Of a stretch of DNA of 11,162 nucleotides, positions 1 to 7,081 are shown piece by piece (the stretch's first letter is position 1; each line of letters starts with the position of its first letter). Source of the DNA: Alistipes sp. (GTDB lineage: Bacteria; Bacteroidota; Bacteroidia; Bacteroidales; Rikenellaceae); NCBI GenBank assembly GCA_020026435.1, contig JAHHQK010000054.1, positions 1-11,162 on the forward strand, given 5' to 3'. The translations under genes were made by a program, and so were the position numbers. The notes under the pieces were generated by a model. That model saw only the letters and a program-made list of their open reading frames with translations. It did no database searches and was not told the origin of the DNA.

Positions 1-109
1 ATCTCCACCTCCGCCCACAACCTCCGCCCTTGAGATTTCCGCCTGTTTTCCCGACGCCCGCCTGCCGAAAAAAGCCGGGGCGGAATGCGCCAAATCCCAT
101 TTTATTTCT

Positions 110-117
110 TATCTTTG
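110..117 (+). promoter_or_regulatory. Bacteroidota -7 promoter box upstream of trpS
   Basis: The sequence TATCTTTG matches the Bacteroidota housekeeping sigma -7 consensus TAnnTTTG exactly. It lies 42 nt before the trpS start codon, so the transcript would have a leader of roughly 35 nt. I see no convincing TTTG -33 element at the expected 19-21 bp spacing, so the call rests on the -7 box and its position. The remaining upstream stretch (1-109) is C/T-rich and holds no gene I can support. Confidence 0.6.
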
Positions 118-159
118 CATTTATCTAAAATCCGATCATAAAAACACGAATAACAATAT

Positions 160-1284
160 ATGGGAAAAATCATTCTTACAGGCGACCGTCCCACCGGACG
201 TTTGCATTTGGGACACTATGTCGGCTCGCTGCGTCGCAGAGTCGAGTTGCAGGAATCGGGTCTTTTCGACCGCATCTACATCATGATCGCCGACGCCCAG
301 GCGCTGACCGACAACGCCGACAACCCCGAGAAAGTGCGTCAGAACATCATCGAGGTGGCCCTGGACTACCTCTCGGCCGGCCTCGACCCCTCGAAATCGG
401 TACTCTTCATCCAGTCGCAGATCCCCGAGCTGTGCGAGTTGGCGTTCTACTATATGAACCTGGTGACGGTGCAGCGTCTGCAGCGTAACCCGACGGTCAA
501 GGCCGAGATCGGCCTGCGCGGCTTCTCGGAGAACGCCTCGGAGGGCGATACCCAGCAGCGCCAGGGCATCCCGACGGGATTCTTCACCTACCCCATCAGC
601 CAGGCGGCCGACATCACGGCCTTCAAGGCCACGACCGTTCCCGCAGGCGAGGATCAGGAGCCGATGATCGAGCAGACGCGCGAGATCGTCCACAAGTTCA
701 ACTCCACCTACGACGAGGTGCTGGTCGAGCCGGAGATCCTCCTGCCCGACAACGCCGCCTGCATGCGCCTCCCGGGCACGGACGGCAAAGCCAAGATGTC
801 CAAATCGCTGGGCAACTGCATCTACCTCTCCGACACGGCCGACGAGGTGAAGAAGAAGGTGATGGGCATGTACACCGACCCGGACCACCTGCGCGTGGAG
901 GATCCCGGCAAGGTCGAGGGCAACACGGTCTTCACCTACCTGGATGCCTTCTGCCGTCCGGAGCATTTCGAGAAATACCTGCCCGACTACCCCTCGCTCG
1001 ACGAGCTGAAGGCCCACTACCAGCGCGGCGGTCTGGGCGACGTGAAGGTCAAGAAGTTCCTGATCAAAGTGCTCAACGAGACGCTCGACCCCATCCGCGA
1101 ACGCCGCAAATACTACGAAGGCCGCATCCGCGAGGTCTACACCATCCTGGAGCAAGGCTCCATGGAGGCCCGCAAGACCGCCTCGCAGACCCTTTCGGAG
1201 GTGCGCCAGGCCATGAGAATCAACTATTTCGAGGATCGCGATCTGATCGAAGAACAAGCCCGTAACTTTGCAGCACGACAGTAA
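160..1284 (+). CDS. trpS: Tryptophan--tRNA ligase (TrpS)
   Basis: A cytoplasmic class I aminoacyl-tRNA synthetase that activates tryptophan with ATP and charges tRNA-Trp. The protein is 374 aa. It shows the HIGH-type signature HLGH at residues 16-19 after TGDRPTG, the GEDQ segment at 163-166, and KMSKS at 212-216. All three are typical of TrpS. It is longer than the roughly 330 aa E. coli enzyme; part of the extra length is a hydrophilic insert around residues 118-138, just before the GFFTYPISQAADI segment, and part is at the C terminus. The ATG start fits the family N terminus (GKIILTGDRPTG), and its leader is A-rich with no Shine-Dalgarno, usual in Bacteroidota. The clc gene follows within 37 nt, with no terminator between them, so the two are probably cotranscribed. 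Motifs are complete and nothing suggests a defective enzyme. Confidence 0.97.
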   Translation: MGKIILTGDRPTGRLHLGHYVGSLRRRVELQESGLFDRIYIMIADAQALTDNADNPEKVRQNIIEVALDYLSAGLDPSKSVLFIQSQIPELCELAFYYMNLVTVQRLQRNPTVKAEIGLRGFSENASEGDTQQRQGIPTGFFTYPISQAADITAFKATTVPAGEDQEPMIEQTREIVHKFNSTYDEVLVEPEILLPDNAACMRLPGTDGKAKMSKSLGNCIYLSDTADEVKKKVMGMYTDPDHLRVEDPGKVEGNTVFTYLDAFCRPEHFEKYLPDYPSLDELKAHYQRGGLGDVKVKKFLIKVLNETLDPIRERRKYYEGRIREVYTILEQGSMEARKTASQTLSEVRQAMRINYFEDRDLIEEQARNFAARQ

Positions 1285-1321
1285 TAAATACTACGCCGAG
1301 CTGGGCGAGTACGGCAAGGAG

Positions 1322-3130
1322 ATGATGCACCGCCTCAGGGCCGAACGTCTCTACCTGCTGTTCCTCAGACTCACCCGCCGACTGAGCAACCGCCAGATCA
1401 TGATGCTTCTGGCGGTTGTGGTCGGTGTGCTTGCGGGTCTGGGCACCTACCTCTTCGAGTGGCTGCTCTACGCCATCAAGGGAGGGCTGACGCGGTGGTT
1501 TCCAGTCGACAGTGCCCACTTCCTGTTTCTGATCTACCCGGCGGTGGGTATCATTCTGGCGACGCTGTTCGTCAAATATATCGTCCGCGACAATATCTCG
1601 GAGGGTGTCACGCGCGTGCTCTACGCCATGTCACGCCGCAACTCGCGCATCGCCACCCACAACTGCTGGACCTCGATCGTGGGCGGTGCCACCACCATCG
1701 GATTCGGAGGTTCGGTGGGTCCCGAGGCCCCGATCGTGCTGACGGGAGCCGCCATCGGCTCGAACATCAGCCGTATGGCCCGCCTCAACTACAAGAACAC
1801 CACCCTGTTGCTCTGCTGCGGTGCGGGTGCGGCCCTGGCGGCGATCTTCAAGGCCCCGATCACGGGCGTGGTCTTCGTCCTGGAGATCCTCATGCTCGAC
1901 ATCACCGCCGGATCGATCATCCCGCTGCTGATCTCCTCGATCACGGCTACCACCATAGCCTTCATGCTGAGGGGATTCGACCCGATCATCGCCATAGGAC
2001 TCACCGAGGCCGACGCCTTCGAGTTGTGGCAGATCCCGCTGTTCATCCTCCTGGGCGGAGCCTGCGGCGTGATGTCGTGGTACTTCACCTCGATGAACGA
2101 ACGCATCGGCCGCCTGTTCAAGGGCATCGACAACCAGTACCGCAAATGGCTGCTGGGAGGTGCCATCCTCGGCATTCTGATCTTCATCTTCCCGCCGCTC
2201 TACGGTGAGGGCTACGAGGGCTTCATGTCGCTGATGCAGGGCAACCCCGGGGAATTGTTCAACAATTCGCTGTTCTACAAATTCCGCGAAATAGACTGGG
2301 TGGTGATCCTGTTCGTCATCGCGACGATGTTCTTCAAGGTCATCGCCATGGCCTCGACCAACGCCGCGGGAGGTGTCGGAGGTACCTTCGCCCCGTCGCT
2401 GTTCGTGGGAGCCTTCACGGGGGCGACCCTGGCCCTGTGCTGCAATGCCCTGGCCGCCTGGTTCCCCGATCTGTTCAGCTGGGAGGTCTCGATCAGCTCG
2501 TTCACGCTGGTGGGCATGGCCGGAGTCATGGCCGGAGTGATGAACGCCCCCCTGACGTCGATCTTCCTGATCGCCGAGCTGTCGAAGGGCTACGAGCTTT
2601 TCATCCCGCTGATGATCACCGCCTGCATCGCCTTTGCCGTGGACTACTACCTCGACCCCGACTCGATCTACACCAAGCAGCTGCGCCGCAAGGGCGAACT
2701 GCTGACCCACGACAAGGATCAGTCGGTCTTCGTGTTCCTCAAGCTGGAGGATCTGATGGAGACCGATTTCCTGCGCATCAAGGAGAACTTCACGCTGGGC
2801 GACATCGTCCACATCATTTCGACGGCCCGCCGCAACATCTTCCCCGTGATCGACAACTTCGGCTATCTGCTGGGCGTGGTGCAGCTCGACGATCTGAGAG
2901 AGGATATGTTCAAGCCCCGGAAATACGGCATGCCGATCTCAAACTACATGATCCCGCCTCCGGACAAGATTCTCGAACACGAATCCATCCAGAGCATCAT
3001 GGACCGCTTCGAGGACAAACACGCCTGGATGCTTCCCGTAGTCGACAAACACGGCCACTACAAGGGATTCATCTCCAAGTCGAGAATTCTGAATGCCTAC
3101 CGCGAACAATTGGTAAAGATCCAGCAATAG
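1322..3130 (+). CDS. ClC-family chloride channel/antiporter with C-terminal CBS pair
   Basis: An inner-membrane ClC protein expected to move chloride, probably in exchange for protons. From the ATG used here it is 602 aa: a hydrophobic ClC core at about residues 25-445, then two CBS domains (about 473-527 and 539-594), which in relatives bind adenine nucleotides or regulate gating. Core motifs: GPEAP at 133-137 aligns with GREGP of E. coli ClcA and keeps the external gating glutamate (E135); GGTFAPSL at 353-360 matches GGIFAPML; Y424 in SKGYEL matches the chloride-coordinating Y445. The classical GSGIP filter is replaced by ISEGV (92-96), and the internal proton glutamate position is Ile189. 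Start choice is uncertain: the frame is open from a TTG at 1268 inside trpS, which would add 18 hydrophilic residues. ATG 1322 or 1325 gives an N terminus of usual length, and AAGGAG sits immediately upstream (3 nt before ATG 1325). Probably cotranscribed with trpS. Confidence 0.94.
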   Translation: MMHRLRAERLYLLFLRLTRRLSNRQIMMLLAVVVGVLAGLGTYLFEWLLYAIKGGLTRWFPVDSAHFLFLIYPAVGIILATLFVKYIVRDNISEGVTRVLYAMSRRNSRIATHNCWTSIVGGATTIGFGGSVGPEAPIVLTGAAIGSNISRMARLNYKNTTLLLCCGAGAALAAIFKAPITGVVFVLEILMLDITAGSIIPLLISSITATTIAFMLRGFDPIIAIGLTEADAFELWQIPLFILLGGACGVMSWYFTSMNERIGRLFKGIDNQYRKWLLGGAILGILIFIFPPLYGEGYEGFMSLMQGNPGELFNNSLFYKFREIDWVVILFVIATMFFKVIAMASTNAAGGVGGTFAPSLFVGAFTGATLALCCNALAAWFPDLFSWEVSISSFTLVGMAGVMAGVMNAPLTSIFLIAELSKGYELFIPLMITACIAFAVDYYLDPDSIYTKQLRRKGELLTHDKDQSVFVFLKLEDLMETDFLRIKENFTLGDIVHIISTARRNIFPVIDNFGYLLGVVQLDDLREDMFKPRKYGMPISNYMIPPPDKILEHESIQSIMDRFEDKHAWMLPVVDKHGHYKGFISKSRILNAYREQLVKIQQ

Positions 3131-3146
3131 TACCTGGATCTTTTTT
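3115..3146 (+). terminator. Intrinsic terminator overlapping the end of the ClC gene
   Basis: A perfect 10-bp stem (AAAGATCCAG, 3115-3124, with CTGGATCTTT, 3134-3143) encloses a 9-nt loop and runs into six T residues (3141-3146). The left arm is coding sequence and the TAG stop codon (3128-3130) lies in the loop. It should end the trpS-clc transcript. The lipoprotein gene begins only 35 nt after the T-run, so either read-through or a promoter very close to the terminator must supply it; no clear TAnnTTTG box is visible in the gap. Confidence 0.8.
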
Positions 3147-3181
3147 GAAAAACCACCCTCAACAACAAAAACAACCCCACG

Positions 3182-3640
3182 ATGAAGAAATACCTCTTCT
3201 TATCGCTCGTCGTACTCCTGCTGCTGATCTCGGGAGGGTGTACCGTCTCGAAATCCGTGATCTCGCAAGGAGCGGATCTGAGCAAGTACAAATACGTTAC
3301 GATCATCGATAACGACACCTACCGGATACCGCCCGAACTGATGCAGTATCAGATCCAACTCTACGACGCGATCGAACGCTCCGCACTTACGGTAATCAGC
3401 CCGTACCGCCTCGGCGATCTGACCCGCACGGAGCAGGCTTCGCTGCTGGTGGCCACGTTCGGGGTCGCCGTCAGCCAGGAACAGACCACGGTGACGGTCA
3501 ACTTCCTGGATTTCGACACAGACCGTCCTCTGGTGTCCTGCCAGGGGGCCTATACCACACTCGGATTCAGTTCCAAGGCCGATATCAAGGGCGCGCTCAA
3601 ACGTGTCGGCGATCAGATTGCAGAAGCCTTCAAACGATAA
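3182..3640 (+). CDS. Small lipoprotein of unknown function
   Basis: I do not recognise the family with confidence. The 152-aa protein begins with a lipoprotein signal peptide: MKK, a hydrophobic stretch to residue 16, then SGGC with the lipidated cysteine at position 20, a relaxed lipobox usual in Bacteroidota. Residues after the cysteine are TVSKS, with no acidic cluster, so the mature protein is more likely to stay facing the periplasm than to be exported to the surface. The mature part (about 132 aa) alternates likely strands and helices: DLSKYKYVTIID, then ELMQYQIQLYDAIE, then a central LLVATFGVAV strand, and a closing amphipathic helix (residues 132-152). This resembles small envelope lipoproteins of the DUF4136 sort in general layout, but I cannot assign it. 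It ends 6 nt before the next lipoprotein gene, so the two are almost certainly one operon. Confidence 0.82.
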   Translation: MKKYLFLSLVVLLLLISGGCTVSKSVISQGADLSKYKYVTIIDNDTYRIPPELMQYQIQLYDAIERSALTVISPYRLGDLTRTEQASLLVATFGVAVSQEQTTVTVNFLDFDTDRPLVSCQGAYTTLGFSSKADIKGALKRVGDQIAEAFKR

Positions 3641-3646
3641 CGTAAA

Positions 3647-4759
3647 ATGACAATCCAACCCCTGAAAATCACTCTCCTGGCCTTGATCGGCATCCTGTCG
3701 GCATCCTGCTCCGAGGATACCCCGACGCCTCCCGACAACACATGGGCCGACATCCGGCTCCAGGTATCGGCGACAACCGTCCGGGAAAGCGACGGGGAGG
3801 GCAACCCGCAAAGGGAGTATATGCAGATCCGCGAAAACGACACCCAGCCCTGGCAGCGGCTGGCCATGGGCGGCATCGAGGACTTCGACTATGTCCACGG
3901 CCACGCCTACGAATTGGAGGTGCGCAAGACGACCACCCCGTCGGTGATCACCTACCGCCTGCTCCGAATCCTCAGTGACACGCCGCAGACCACCCCGGAC
4001 GCCTTGCCCGAAGAAGCCAAATTCCAGCTGAAGATGGTGCAGCTCCACCCGTTCATGGATCTCGACACACCGCTGCCGGCTCCATTCGACGGCCTGGACT
4101 TCCGCATCGTCGACCGCCACGGCGGGTTCTTCTCCCAGGAGTATCTCCACTACTATGATTCGATCGTGCTGTCGTCACCCGTCATGCCCGACACATATTG
4201 CATCTACTACAACAAATCCTACGACAACGGATCGGAGACAAATTACACCCGGCAATGGGCCTCACACTTCTTTGAAAAGAGCGATTTCAAAATTTCGCTC
4301 AAAGGCTATAAGGACAACAAGGTAAGGCACGAATCCACAATCACCCAGCTCATGCGGGAGCGCGATTTTCTCGGGGTAGACTGGACATCAGGATCCGTCG
4401 CCCTGGCCAATCCCCGCACCAGCGTCATCTACTGCCTGCTCGATACTCGCCACGAGTTCCGCCTGACCGACACCCGGGAGACGAACAAAACGCGCTACAT
4501 CAGCATCAAGGTGAAAAACGATGTAACACTCTCCGATGCCGAAAACCTCAAGCGACAACTCAAGGAGTTACAATGGCTGATGGAGCGTCATCCGGGTCAA
4601 AATGCCCAGCTGTCGCCCTCCGAATTCAAGACCGTTCCCCACGATGTGGAATTCATACAGACCGCAGAAAACAAGACGACCCGTATGGCCCTCCTCCATC
4701 ACCGAGGGGATGACCTCCACGAGGAATGCTATTCCCTGATCGCCGAATCCAAGTTGTAG
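3647..4759 (+). CDS. DUF4377-containing lipoprotein, probably surface-exposed
   Basis: A 370-aa envelope lipoprotein of unknown function. The signal peptide ends in LSASC with the lipidated cysteine at 21. The next residues, SEDT, resemble the lipoprotein export signal (serine followed by acidic residues) that directs Bacteroidota lipoproteins to the cell surface. Residues about 35-111 look like DUF4377: REYMQIRENDTQPWQRL, then the IEDFDYVHGHAYELEVRK block, corresponding to the family pattern of a LQV/E-type strand, a Trp and a GFDYEPGYEY-like motif. The original cysteine pair of many DUF4377 proteins is not evident here. Residues 120-370 match nothing I recognise; they are mixed polar sequence with no membrane segments and a helical piece near 297-315 (AENLKRQLKELQWLMER). 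It lies 6 nt after the small lipoprotein gene and is followed 19 nt later by a strong terminator, so it is last in the operon. Confidence 0.85.
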   Translation: MTIQPLKITLLALIGILSASCSEDTPTPPDNTWADIRLQVSATTVRESDGEGNPQREYMQIRENDTQPWQRLAMGGIEDFDYVHGHAYELEVRKTTTPSVITYRLLRILSDTPQTTPDALPEEAKFQLKMVQLHPFMDLDTPLPAPFDGLDFRIVDRHGGFFSQEYLHYYDSIVLSSPVMPDTYCIYYNKSYDNGSETNYTRQWASHFFEKSDFKISLKGYKDNKVRHESTITQLMRERDFLGVDWTSGSVALANPRTSVIYCLLDTRHEFRLTDTRETNKTRYISIKVKNDVTLSDAENLKRQLKELQWLMERHPGQNAQLSPSEFKTVPHDVEFIQTAENKTTRMALLHHRGDDLHEECYSLIAESKL

Positions 4760-4778
4760 CCCCCACGCCTCAGCACCC

Positions 4779-4816
4779 AAATACCGTTCCGCCTTCCGGC
4801 AGAGCGGTATTTTTTT
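4779..4816 (+). terminator. Intrinsic terminator of the lipoprotein operon
   Basis: A 15-nt arm (4779-4793, starting AAATACCG) pairs with 4798-4812 (ending CGGTATTT) around a TTCC tetraloop. There is one G-T pair and one C-A mismatch in the stem. A T-run continues to 4816. It sits 19 nt after the stop codon of the DUF4377 lipoprotein gene. Confidence 0.9.
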
Positions 4817-4902
4817 GCATCCATACTTTCCGGGAGGCTCTTCCGACGGAATCGGCTCGCAAAACTTGCGGTTTTGGATAGACATTGTGCCCTGATTTTT
4901 CG

Positions 4903-4910
4903 TATCTTTC
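4903..4910 (+). promoter_or_regulatory. Probable -7 promoter box for the PAS-like gene
   Basis: TATCTTTC differs from the Bacteroidota -7 consensus TAnnTTTG only in the last base and lies downstream of a strong terminator, where a new promoter is needed. It would give a leader of about 70 nt before the start codon at 4985. A -33 TTTG at the normal spacing is not evident. Confidence 0.45.
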
Positions 4911-4984
4911 GGGAAAATAGGATGCCCCTCACGACGGAGCACCCTCCCGACCCGAAACATAACCTGAAAAAAAACGACAAGACT

Positions 4985-5320
4985 ATGGAAAACATCACCA
5001 TTCCCGAATGGGCCCGCGAACTGGATTGCGCCATCACGGTGTGCGACTGCCAGGGGGTCATCCTCTACCAGAACGAACGCTCCCACGAGGTCAACGGCCC
5101 GATGGAGGGCCAATCCATGCTGCCATGCCACAACGAACGCTCACGGGGGATCATAGACCGCCTGATCCGCGAGGGGGGCAAGAACGTCTACACGATCTCG
5201 AAAAAGAGTCTGCGCAAGCTGATCTACCAAACCGTCTGGCGCAAGGAGGGTGTGATCGGCGGACTTGTGGAGTTCTCGCTGGAGATCCCCGAGCAGATGC
5301 CCCACTACATCCGCAGTTGA
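4985..5320 (+). CDS. Short single-domain PAS-like protein
   Basis: The 111-aa soluble protein looks like a stand-alone PAS fold with no attached kinase, cyclase or DNA-binding domain, so it may act as a sensor or binding module in trans. The opening ELDCAITVCDCQGVILYQNERS is the usual first PAS strands (a 'what is this input' strand followed by D-x-G-x-I-x-Y-x-N). LPCHNERS at 47-53 resembles the CHPxxS motif of the PAS_10 group found with DUF438 proteins; IYQTVW and GLVEFSLEIP (about 80-102) are the later strands. Cysteines 15, 20, 22 and 48 plus His49 could bind heme or metal, but that is inference. Start choice: the frame is open further upstream (ATG at 4874 and 4922), but those codons precede or abut the promoter box and encode low-complexity polar sequence; MENITIPEW is the natural family start. 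It is monocistronic, lying after a terminator and before the convergent TPR gene. Confidence 0.8.
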   Translation: MENITIPEWARELDCAITVCDCQGVILYQNERSHEVNGPMEGQSMLPCHNERSRGIIDRLIREGGKNVYTISKKSLRKLIYQTVWRKEGVIGGLVEFSLEIPEQMPHYIRS

Positions 5321-5461
5321 TCCCGCCGCCCGATCCGTATTCCGACCTCCGCGCTCCGTTTCCCGTCCGCATTTTGCTCGGTACGGATACAAGCCGCTCC
5401 GCTTCTCTGTCTGCTTCTGTCCGCCATAATATTTCCCTGCCCCCGCTCCTCCACGCCACCC

Positions 5462-5568
5462 AAAGAAGGTGTGTCACCATGATAAAATATACAGAAATCA
5501 CCCCTGTCACAAATAACTGCGACAGGGGTGATTTTCTTAAAAAAAGAGGATTCTGATACCCCCTCTTT
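5462..5568. repeat. Intergenic inverted-repeat element, copy A
   Basis: A 107-bp palindromic element between convergent genes. Its core is a perfect 14-bp hairpin (AAATCACCCCTGTC, 5495-5508, with 5521-5534) with a 12-nt loop. The ends are imperfect inverted repeats: AAAGAAGGTGT at the left and ACCCCCTCTTT at the right, with similarity extending inward (about 14 of 19 positions by eye). Copy B at 10021-10125 has the same core, the same 33-nt left and 34-nt right distances and roughly three-quarters identity by eye. The right part doubles as the TPR-gene terminator. On the plus strand the core is followed by TTTTCTT and could also stop the PAS-like transcript, whose gene has no other terminator. 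The spacer 5321-5461 is C/T-rich and I see nothing else in it. Confidence 0.75.
5539..5568 (-). terminator. Intrinsic terminator of the TPR gene
   Basis: Read on the minus strand, AAAGAGG (5568-5562) pairs with CCTCTTT (5549-5543) across a 12-nt loop and ends in seven T residues (5545-5539). It begins 22 nt after the TPR stop codon. It lies within repeat copy A, so the repeat supplies the terminator. Confidence 0.75.
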
Positions 5569-5590
5569 GTATATGGATTTCCAAGAAGGA

Positions 5591-6934
5591 TTACTCGCCC
5601 TTGATCTCCTTGAACAGAGCGTTGTACTTGTTGTACTTATCCATCATGCCCTCCTCGTCACGCAGACGGAAGCAGAGCTGCTTGAGGAACTCCACCGTGT
5701 CAACATCGTTGGGTTTCAGCTCCAGAGCCTTCTCGAACCAGGGCACTGCGGCCATGTAGATCTCGTTGACGGCCTTCAGATCGGCATCGTAATCGGCCTG
5801 GCTGCTGTACTGCTTGTCGTTGACCTCGCGGTTCACGTTGTCACCCTTGATCGTGTAGAACAGACCCAGGTAGTAGTTACCCTCATAGAGGTCGGGCTTG
5901 ATCTCCACCACCTTCTGGAACGAAGCGATACTCTCGTCGATGTTCTTCAGAGCGTAGAACACACGACCGCGACCAAACCACAGGTCAATGTTGGTGGGGT
6001 TCTCGGCGATGGCCTTGTCCAGCAGGCTGATCAGGTCGGCGGGATCACCCACGCCCTCTTCAGCCGTGTAGAGCTGCATCAGACCCTCGAGGATGTTCTC
6101 GTTCTTCGGGAACTTCGAGATACCCGTCAGCAGGGCTTCCTTGGCCTTCATCACGTAGTCGGGGTTCTCGGCCTTCTGACCGTAGTAGCAGTGGAACAGG
6201 TAGTAGTAGATGCTACCCTCCTCATCGGTGTAACCCTTCTCCAGGGCACGCTCCAGGTAACCCATACCCTCCTTGAACGATGCGGGGTTAACGGCACCGT
6301 CGACAGCCAGCAGATAACCGGCATAATAGAGCAACTGCTCGTTGGGGGTGTTGAGTGCGGGAGCCGACTGAGCCTCGTAAGCCAGGGCAAAGGCATCGGC
6401 AGCCTTGTGGAACTCCTTGGTCTCCAGACCCACGTTACCCTCCTGCGAGCAGAAGTTCACCAGCTGCTCCAGTGCGGGCTTGAGTTTGGAAGCCGACTTG
6501 GCGTCCAGCTCATAGGCCTTGTTGTAAGCCTCCAGAGCCTTCTCCACACCGTTCTCAATGACCGTCTTGGTCTGTTTCCAGGCCGTGAGCTTGTTGTCCT
6601 TGAAGTAAGCCACGAAGTAGGGATATTCCCACGTCATGAATGCCACACCGTCGATCGTCTCCTCGCTCTTCGAGATGGGGTCGCCCACCGTCAGTTTCAG
6701 CATCTGGGGATCAGTACCCACAAACAGGTCCTTCGTCGGAGCGATCGCAGCCTCATAGAAATACTTACCGCGGTTGATCCACGTTGCAGGCTTGGCGTTC
6801 TTCTTGGCATCGGCAATTTCAGCATTGCTCTTTTCGATTTTGGAGAGCAGTGCTTCGGTGTTCACCTTCTGAGCCTCGGCGGCGGGAACTGCCAACAGCA
6901 TCGCTGCCAAAGCCGACAAAATCGTTTTTTTCAT
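5591..6934 (-). CDS. Secreted tetratricopeptide-repeat protein
   Basis: A 447-aa exported protein, probably periplasmic or envelope-associated. The start at 6934 gives a clean type I signal peptide: MKKTILSALAAMLLAVPAAEA, with cleavage likely before Q22. The frame is open 40 codons further upstream, but that stretch spans the promoter and is not protein-like. After a unique N-terminal part (residues 22-125), helical repeats follow. The clearest TPR units are about 315-348 (WFGRGRVFYALKNIDESIASF) and 349-407 (GNYYLGLFY ... PWFEKALELKPND), the latter interrupted by an insert near 366-390; weaker helical pairs occupy 130-310. TPRs bind peptides or proteins, and no catalytic domain is present. 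A TPR gene beside gyrA is, from memory, a recurring Bacteroidales arrangement (for example Porphyromonas gingivalis TprA), but I cannot verify orthology here. It has its own promoter and terminator, so it is a separate unit from gyrA. Confidence 0.93.
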   Translation of the reverse strand: MKKTILSALAAMLLAVPAAEAQKVNTEALLSKIEKSNAEIADAKKNAKPATWINRGKYFYEAAIAPTKDLFVGTDPQMLKLTVGDPISKSEETIDGVAFMTWEYPYFVAYFKDNKLTAWKQTKTVIENGVEKALEAYNKAYELDAKSASKLKPALEQLVNFCSQEGNVGLETKEFHKAADAFALAYEAQSAPALNTPNEQLLYYAGYLLAVDGAVNPASFKEGMGYLERALEKGYTDEEGSIYYYLFHCYYGQKAENPDYVMKAKEALLTGISKFPKNENILEGLMQLYTAEEGVGDPADLISLLDKAIAENPTNIDLWFGRGRVFYALKNIDESIASFQKVVEIKPDLYEGNYYLGLFYTIKGDNVNREVNDKQYSSQADYDADLKAVNEIYMAAVPWFEKALELKPNDVDTVEFLKQLCFRLRDEEGMMDKYNKYNALFKEIKGE

Positions 6935-6975
6935 AATTATCTGTTTTATTGGTTTATACTCTTGTGTTTCTTTGT

Positions 6976-7007
6976 GCAATTTACGAATAAATTCGCGGTT
7001 GAGCAAA
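6976..7007 (-). promoter_or_regulatory. Probable promoter of the TPR gene
   Basis: On the minus strand a TTTG -33 element (7007-7004) is followed, after exactly 20 nt, by TAAATTGC (6983-6976), an imperfect version of the Bacteroidota -7 TAnnTTTG. Predicted leader is about 35 nt before the start codon at 6934. The position, between the gyrA hairpin and the TPR start, supports it. Confidence 0.55.
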
Positions 7008-7081
7008 TTTTTCGGTCCGGATTCGACCCCAAGATCTCTACACGGCACGAACACCGCCCCCCCGTCTTCATTCTTATATAT

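Noticed and set aside
136..1257. Long minus-strand open frame opposite trpS (373 codons)
   Set aside because: It is a shadow of a high-GC coding gene; its translation is Leu/Val/Gly/Asp-rich with no domain, while the opposite strand encodes intact TrpS.
1721..1760. Loss of the ClC external gating glutamate (reading the motif as GSVGP)
   Set aside because: Aligning from the following conserved TGAAIG segment puts GPEAP, not GSVGP, opposite GREGP, so the glutamate is retained.
5069..5144. Direct repeat AACGAACGCTC inside the PAS-like gene
   Set aside because: It encodes NERS twice in two motifs at different places in the fold; an 11-bp coincidence within coding sequence is a simpler explanation than an inserted repeat.
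5495..5534. Possible CRISPR or tandem-repeat array
   Set aside because: There are only two copies, about 4.5 kb apart, each palindromic; there is no regular spacer series and no cas gene.
5479..5556. 25-codon open frame inside repeat copy A starting at a position-conserved ATG
   Set aside because: The same ATG exists in copy B, but a one-base difference shifts the frame, so the shared feature is nucleotide structure and not a peptide.
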